Source: Saccharibacillus nicotianae (lineage in GTDB: Bacteria; Bacillota; Bacilli; Paenibacillales; Paenibacillaceae). Taken from it: a stretch of DNA of 64,000 bases. Made by a program: the position numbers and the translations under genes. How positions within the stretch are numbered: the first letter of the stretch is position 1; the number at the start of each line of letters is the position of its first letter. This document shows positions 59,425 to 64,000 of the stretch, piece by piece. The DNA lies in contig NZ_JBHUGF010000011.1 of the NCBI RefSeq assembly GCF_042681745.1, forward strand, positions 62,001-126,000. The letters run 5' to 3'. A model generated the notes under the pieces. That model worked only from the letters and a program-made list of their open reading frames with translations. It did not search any database and was not told the origin of the DNA.

Positions 59425-60318
59425 ATGGATAAAGACCAACAACTTGCAATGGTGAAAAAAGTAAGAGAAGCATCGATGAATAATGTCAGTGGCTCTACAT
59501 TACAACCAAGCTATACACCGCAGGTGAAGCAAGAACAGCGTAGTATCCCTACAACGTATGGCGATGCGTCTGTGGTTATGCATATCCCTGATCGCGAGCT
59601 GGCTGATCCATTACCTGTTTTCGTTAATTTTCATGGTGGTGGATTTGTAATGGGTGATCCCAAAATGGATGATCCGTGGTGCAGTGTGATTGCGGATCGG
59701 GCAGAATGTATTGTTATTAACGTCGATTATGTATTAGCCCCTGAACATAAATTTCCGGCTCCTGTCTACCAATCGTATGAAGTGGTGAAATGGATTGCGG
59801 AAAATGCAGAAGAACTTCATATTGATGCAGCGCGTATAGCAGTCGGTGGGCATAGCGCAGGTGGTAATCTAGCGGCGGCGATCTGTTTATTGAACAAAGA
59901 GCGTGGAGACGAATTGAGTATTGTGTATCAGGTGTTAGATTATGCACCACTTGATCTAGCTACTGATCCTGAGCAAAAACCACAATTTCCTGAAGCGATT
60001 CCTAATGATATTTCTCGCATCTTTAACGCTTGTTATTTGGAACATCCAGAAGATGCACGTAATCCGTTAGCTTCGCCGGTATTTGCTCCATCTGTAACAG
60101 GACTTCCGTCTGCACTGGTTATTACAGCAGAACGTGATTCATTGGCAGCAGAAACAGTAGGTTATGCCAAACAATTGGAAGCGGCAGGTGTGAAGGTTAC
60201 CGAGAAGCAATATGCAGGAGCAGCACATGGATTTACCCATAATGGGGAATTAGCAGTAGCGGAAGATGCGTGGCATCTAATGAGCGATAAATTAAAAGAA
60301 GCTTTTACTGCACATTAA
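59425..60318 (+). CDS. alpha/beta hydrolase, hormone-sensitive-lipase (esterase) family
   Basis: 297 residues. Oxyanion motif FHGGGFVMGD, nucleophile elbow GGHSAGGNLAA (catalytic Ser), an Asp in ITAERDSLAAE and the final His in YAGAAHGFTH complete the triad. This is the HSL/family IV esterase type, cytoplasmic, acting on short-chain esters. The start ATG 59425 follows AGGAGTG. Single gene followed by a strong terminator. Confidence 0.93.
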   Translation: MDKDQQLAMVKKVREASMNNVSGSTLQPSYTPQVKQEQRSIPTTYGDASVVMHIPDRELADPLPVFVNFHGGGFVMGDPKMDDPWCSVIADRAECIVINVDYVLAPEHKFPAPVYQSYEVVKWIAENAEELHIDAARIAVGGHSAGGNLAAAICLLNKERGDELSIVYQVLDYAPLDLATDPEQKPQFPEAIPNDISRIFNACYLEHPEDARNPLASPVFAPSVTGLPSALVITAERDSLAAETVGYAKQLEAAGVKVTEKQYAGAAHGFTHNGELAVAEDAWHLMSDKLKEAFTAH

Positions 60319-60340
60319 TACATGTATAGAGTATGAGATA

Positions 60341-60380
60341 AAAAAGACGATCCTGATATATCTAAGGATCGTCTTTTTTT
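60341..60380 (+). terminator. intrinsic terminator
   Basis: A perfect 14-bp stem AAAAAGACGATCCT/AGGATCGTCTTTTT with a continued T run. Confidence 0.88.
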
Positions 60381-60584
60381 GGCAACGTTATGATACATAA
60401 GGTAAGCACTACAGACATAAATCTATAGAGAGCAAGAATATACATATTACAAGTAAATTATAGCCATATTACAAATCCAGTATAGAACAGTGACACACCT
60501 GAACTAGCTATCTAAAGCAGATTGATTTATAATATTTAAATGAAACATAGTTTTATTAGATGAAACTATAGGAGCGTGATGATC

Positions 60585-61340
60585 ATGAATAGCAAAGAAC
60601 GATTTTCAGATCGAGTAGACTCGTATGTCAAATACCGTCCTAGTTATCCAGTAGCCGCTATTGATTATTTGTATGATGTGATTGGTATTGAGCGAGAAAG
60701 TACAATTGCCGATATTGGTGCAGGTACAGGTATTTTTGCAGAGTTATTAGTAGAACGTGGTAATACTGTAATTGGCGTAGAACCGAATACGGAGATGCGC
60801 GAGGTCGCTGTAGCTACTTTAGCAGAAGAACCTAACTTTAAAGTCAGTGCAGGATCGGCAGAAGAGACCGGATTACCAGATCATTCGGTAGATTATATTA
60901 CGTGTGCACAGGCTTTTCACTGGTTCGATCAGCAAGCGACTCAAACCGAGTTTAAGCGTATTTTGCGACCTGAAGGTAAAGTGATTTTGATCTGGAATTC
61001 CAGATTGACGACAGGTACACCATTTTTAGAACAGTATGAGCAATTATTGCGCGATTATGGGACAGATTATACAAAGGTTAACCATAAAAATGTGTCAGCC
61101 GAAAAGTTACAACCTTTTTTCAAAAAAGATACGATGGAACTGGCGAAGTTTGGTAATCGGCAGGTATTCGATTGGGAAGGATTAGCAGGACGCTTACACT
61201 CTTCTTCTTATGTTCCTACTTCTGATCATCCAAAGTATAACGATATGATCGAGCAATTAAAGCTTATTTTTGAGCAAAATCAGCAAGAAGGTGTGGTCTT
61301 TTTCGATTATGAGACTGAAGTGTTCTGGGGAGAAGTTTAA
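60585..61340 (+). CDS. class I SAM-dependent methyltransferase
   Basis: About 251 residues. It opens with KERFSDRVDSYVKYRPSYP, typical of the UbiE/YcgJ-like group, then SAM motif I IADIGAGTGIFAELL, GVEPNTEMREVA for motif II, and YITCAQAFHWFD. Methylates an unidentified small molecule. The start could be GTG 60576, ATG 60579 or ATG 60585; the last is ten bases from AGGAG and is chosen. An inverted repeat ATAGTTT/AAACTAT lies just upstream. Confidence 0.9.
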   Translation: MNSKERFSDRVDSYVKYRPSYPVAAIDYLYDVIGIERESTIADIGAGTGIFAELLVERGNTVIGVEPNTEMREVAVATLAEEPNFKVSAGSAEETGLPDHSVDYITCAQAFHWFDQQATQTEFKRILRPEGKVILIWNSRLTTGTPFLEQYEQLLRDYGTDYTKVNHKNVSAEKLQPFFKKDTMELAKFGNRQVFDWEGLAGRLHSSSYVPTSDHPKYNDMIEQLKLIFEQNQQEGVVFFDYETEVFWGEV

Positions 61341-61362
61341 CTGAATCATCTATATTATCAAC

Positions 61363-61396
61363 AAAAAGCCTCCATCTTCAAAGATAGAGGCTTTTT
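61363..61396. terminator. bidirectional intrinsic terminator
   Basis: AAAAAGCCTC and GAGGCTTTTT arms with an inner ATCTT/AAGAT stem between convergent genes. Confidence 0.87.
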
Positions 61397-61425
61397 ATGA
61401 TTGTATTCTTATAAAAAATTGCTAA

Positions 61426-62340
61426 TTACATAAAGTCCATCACATAACGTACCACATGGAAAAAGACAGGAGCAGTATACGTTAAGCTATCGATACGGCT
61501 AAGATAACTTTGCTTTTCGTTGTCGACTTTCTGATCTTCACCGATTAACAAATCTCGCTTGAGTACAGAAACAGTTAGACTTCCAAAAAATCCACTTAGA
61601 CTAATCAGCATACCCGTTATCAGACCAAAGTTAGCCCCAAGTGGTGTAAGTACAGGAGCTACAAAATAAGACGTAACAGCCGTCACCACAAAAGCGCAAG
61701 CAAATCCTTCCCATGTTAAACTGGCATTGGATGTGGGTACAATTTTGCGTTTACCAATATACATCGATGCCACATAATGCACCACATCATTAAGCTGTGT
61801 CAGTAATACTAGAAATAAAACCAATCTTCCGCCATATTGAGCCGTCGCGAAAGGAAAATAAGCCAGATGACTGAGTCCGAATACCATTAGCATTAATCCC
61901 CATTGGGTGGAACTCACACTCCGTAAAAATCCGCCAGTTCCTTTATTAATTAAGCGCGGGAGTGGAAGTAGTAAAAAGACATAAATCGGAATAAACACGA
62001 TAAACATGCCATACCACCCGATATAAATCCAATAAAATTGAATCGGAATAGCTAAGTATGCCCATAAAAATAAGCGCCGATCGGCTTTACGTGAACGGAT
62101 CATCGAAAAGTACTCTTTGAGTGCAAAAAAGGTCAGAACCATCAGTGAAAGAAGCGATACAATCGGATTAAATAACGTAGCCAGACAGAAAATAAAGAAC
62201 ATTCCCCACCATGTTTTGATCCGTAATCCAATCACACTATAATCTTGATTTTTTTGAATTTTGCTTACGATGATGTAAATAAAATGGATAACCAGTAAAG
62301 CGATAAAAATAAGGATTAACGTTATTATCGAACTATTCAT
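61426..62340 (-). CDS. phosphatidate cytidylyltransferase family (CdsA/YnbB-like) membrane protein
   Basis: 304 residues and eight or so membrane helices. Family features: QLNDVVHYVASMYIGKRKI, SNASLTWEGFACAFVVTA, and a C-terminal SVLKRDLLIGEDQ then YLSRIDSLTYTAPVFFHVVR. The CdsA signature is only partly kept: the K-R and the R-x-D are present but the KD and PGHGG parts are replaced by a longer acidic loop. It may use another substrate, as suspected for YnbB-type proteins. The ribosome site is weak (GGTG, eight bases before ATG 62340). Confidence 0.8.
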   Translation of the reverse strand: MNSSIITLILIFIALLVIHFIYIIVSKIQKNQDYSVIGLRIKTWWGMFFIFCLATLFNPIVSLLSLMVLTFFALKEYFSMIRSRKADRRLFLWAYLAIPIQFYWIYIGWYGMFIVFIPIYVFLLLPLPRLINKGTGGFLRSVSSTQWGLMLMVFGLSHLAYFPFATAQYGGRLVLFLVLLTQLNDVVHYVASMYIGKRKIVPTSNASLTWEGFACAFVVTAVTSYFVAPVLTPLGANFGLITGMLISLSGFFGSLTVSVLKRDLLIGEDQKVDNEKQSYLSRIDSLTYTAPVFFHVVRYVMDFM

Positions 62341-62436
62341 AAATCAGCACCAACTTACCTTGAATTAGGATTCCATAAAAGGGATCATATGCTATTATGA
62401 AGGAATAAAGGTAAATTGATAAGGGGAAATGTTGTG

Positions 62437-62973
62437 ATGGCGGCAGAGCGATCGGTTTTTATTTTATTGACCAATACAGGAACATTATTTACTAAAATGA
62501 TACAAACGTATACGAAAGCACCGTACAATCATGCTTCGATATCATTTGATCGGGAATTATCGGAGTTGTATAGCTTTGGAAGGAAGCATCCTAGTAATCC
62601 ACTGAATGGTGGTTTTGTGAAAGAAGATATTAAAACAGGTACATACAGCAAATATCCGAATACGACTTGTGTAATCTATGAACTTCAAGTGACCGAGCGT
62701 GAAGTAGAGAAAATGCAACGTGTATTGCAATTATTTATCCGTAAGCATCAGAAGTATTTGTACAATATTCTGGGTGTAATTAGTATTACGCTCAAAGAAC
62801 CTGTTGAATTCAGTAATTCATATTTTTGCTCTCAATTTGTCGCAGAGATCTTGCAACGATCCGGTATCAAAATTTGGAATAAGCTTCCTGCCTTAGTTAC
62901 TCCAGACGATTTTCGCCAAAGTGAACGATTGCAGTTGATCTATGAAGGCAAGTTAAGTGAGTATGAAGCTTAA
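62437..62973 (+). CDS. YiiX/NlpC-P60-like permuted papain-fold protein
   Basis: 178 residues. The early His in YNHASISFDRELSELYSFGR and the later Cys in SNSYFCSQFVAEILQRSGI form the His-first, Cys-second order of circularly permuted NlpC/P60-type enzymes. No signal peptide, so it is likely cytoplasmic or membrane-associated; members act on lipids or peptides. The start is set at ATG 62437; GTG 62434 is possible, with AAGGGG before both. Divergent from the CdsA-like gene, which could hint at lipid work. Confidence 0.8.
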   Translation: MAAERSVFILLTNTGTLFTKMIQTYTKAPYNHASISFDRELSELYSFGRKHPSNPLNGGFVKEDIKTGTYSKYPNTTCVIYELQVTEREVEKMQRVLQLFIRKHQKYLYNILGVISITLKEPVEFSNSYFCSQFVAEILQRSGIKIWNKLPALVTPDDFRQSERLQLIYEGKLSEYEA

Positions 62974-62997
62974 AACAAATCATTATATTGAACACAA

Positions 62998-63040
62998 AAA
63001 TCACCGATGACCTTGTACAGTCGTCGGTGATTTGTTGTTG
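62998..63040. terminator. bidirectional intrinsic terminator
   Basis: AAATCACCGATGA (62998-63010) pairs with TCGTCGGTGATTT (63021-63033, one wobble). It lies between convergent genes. Confidence 0.75.
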
Positions 63041-63086
63041 ATATATGTTACAACATGTATTGGATCATTTGCAGGTGATGTAGCTT

Positions 63087-63974
63087 TTAAGATCCTTCAG
63101 GAACAACAACACGGATATGACCGGGGATAATCCGTAGATCGACAGGTAAAGCAGGGCCTTCTTCGCCATCTACATTGGTTTTAACAGGATCGGTTGAACT
63201 GACTCTCACATGTTTAGCCGTAAAATAAATAACGTCTTTATGGTCTTTGAGATTACCAAGCAATAGCGATAATCCTGCGGTTAGTGTATTGAACATATTA
63301 AGATTGGTCATAATAAAGCAATGCAATAACCCGTCATCGACTTCAGCATCAGGAACCATACTTTCAAATCCGCCAACCGAATTGGTAAGTGCCGCTAGAA
63401 AAAGAGGAGCTTCCCCTTCCCACACTTCACCGTCATATTCAATTTTTAAAGGCGAAGCAGAATTGCTCATCAATTCTTTCATACCATCTCTAAAATAAGC
63501 AAATGCGCCTAATTTGGATTTATCTTCAGAGGGAACAGACGACAATGCTTCTGCCAAAGAACCCGCAGCGATCACATTAGCAAATAATTGATCATTTAAT
63601 TTACCCATATCTACATTTTTGACCTGAGAAGAGCGTAATGTCTCTATCGCTTGATCGGGATTCAGTGGAATCTGAAGAGCGCGTGCAAAGTCATTGACTG
63701 TTCCAAGTGGAATCACTGCCAGCTTCGGACGATGATCTTGATCCATCAGTCCGTTAATCGTCTCATGCAGAGTACCGTCTCCACCAATCGATACCACTAG
63801 ATCATGGCATTCTTTACAAGCGTCTGTACAGAACTGAGTCGCATCTAACTCTTTAGCCGTCTCACTAACTGTAACCTGATATCCTTGCTCGCTGAGAATA
63901 TCTTCTGCTTTTTTAACATATTCTGAGGCTTGTTCTTTACCTGAAGATGGATTAATAATGATCGTTGCCTTCAT
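63087..63974 (-). CDS. diacylglycerol kinase-family lipid kinase (YegS/DgkB/BmrU-like)
   Basis: 295 residues. The nucleotide-binding loop SIGGDGTLHETINGL is near residue 65, then KLAVIPLGTVNDFARAL, the C-terminal beta-sandwich with FLAALTNSVGGFESMVPDAE and DDGLLHCFIM, and KTNVDGEEGPALPV at the end. It phosphorylates diacylglycerol or a related lipid, recycling it into phospholipid synthesis at the membrane. The strong GAGGGGA site precedes ATG 63974. Near the right edge of the window; complete. Confidence 0.93.
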   Translation of the reverse strand: MKATIIINPSSGKEQASEYVKKAEDILSEQGYQVTVSETAKELDATQFCTDACKECHDLVVSIGGDGTLHETINGLMDQDHRPKLAVIPLGTVNDFARALQIPLNPDQAIETLRSSQVKNVDMGKLNDQLFANVIAAGSLAEALSSVPSEDKSKLGAFAYFRDGMKELMSNSASPLKIEYDGEVWEGEAPLFLAALTNSVGGFESMVPDAEVDDGLLHCFIMTNLNMFNTLTAGLSLLLGNLKDHKDVIYFTAKHVRVSSTDPVKTNVDGEEGPALPVDLRIIPGHIRVVVPEGS

Positions 63975-64000
63975 GAGATGAATTCCCCTCTACAATTTAT

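Noticed and set aside
1..64000. CRISPR arrays, rRNA or tRNA genes
   Set aside because: No regularly spaced repeats and no cloverleaf or rRNA-like sequence was noticed on reading; a tRNAscan or Infernal run would settle it.

Overview
The window reads as chromosome of a Paenibacillus-type Bacillota. The signs are strong GGAGG-type ribosome binding sites with frequent TTG starts, S-layer-homology (SLH) surface proteins, Fur boxes of the 7-1-7 type, cre-like CcpA sites, an AraR-type operator, and many A/T-flanked intrinsic terminators between short operons. No rRNA, tRNA, CRISPR array, transposase or integrase was seen. The assignment to a genus is an inference from gene content.

Left part (1-12.8 kb): an MFS efflux gene with a MerR regulator, a DinB-like protein, a second MerR regulator facing an Old Yellow Enzyme, a secreted glucose/sorbosone dehydrogenase-like protein, a P-loop kinase-like protein, a complete Fur-controlled siderophore ABC importer (binding protein, two FecCD permeases, ATPase), and a MidA-like methyltransferase with a TPR-like tail.

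Carbohydrate part (12.8-33 kb, plus 42.6-44.7 kb): araB-araD-araA behind a sigma-A promoter with an AraR-like operator in its spacer and a second copy 231 bp upstream; an intracellular GH43 enzyme; malate:quinone oxidoreductase with an attenuator-like leader; a cell-surface GH53 galactanase with SLH domains; a PRD-regulator/class II aldolase/fructose-type PTS operon; and a rhamnogalacturonan lyase-like enzyme. cre-like boxes lie upstream of most of these. Together they suggest use of rhamnogalacturonan I and its arabinan and galactan side chains under carbon catabolite control.

Efflux and regulator part (27.1-42.5 kb): a TetR/SMR pair, a PadR-controlled operon with an EmrB-type transporter between two different membrane-fusion adaptors, a TetR regulator, a HupE-like membrane protein coupled to a His/Glu-rich membrane protein, a small membrane protein gene broken by one amber codon, and an orphan Fur-controlled siderophore-binding lipoprotein.

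Right part (44.7-64 kb): a 1260-residue SLH/Ig-like surface protein is followed by about 7.5 kb of AT-rich small genes that looks like an orphan polymorphic-toxin immunity island. It holds three Imm8-like proteins (two in an exact-length 460-bp duplication), a DUF2247-like protein, two paralogous immunity-like proteins, genes broken by single stops or a frameshift, and short remnants of toxin C-termini just upstream of the immunity genes. One remnant is a HINT (autoprocessing) domain fragment. The toxin body is not in the window. This island is the most unusual part. The window closes with ordinary genes: cupin, monooxygenase-like, esterase, methyltransferase, CdsA-like, NlpC/P60-like and diacylglycerol-kinase-like.
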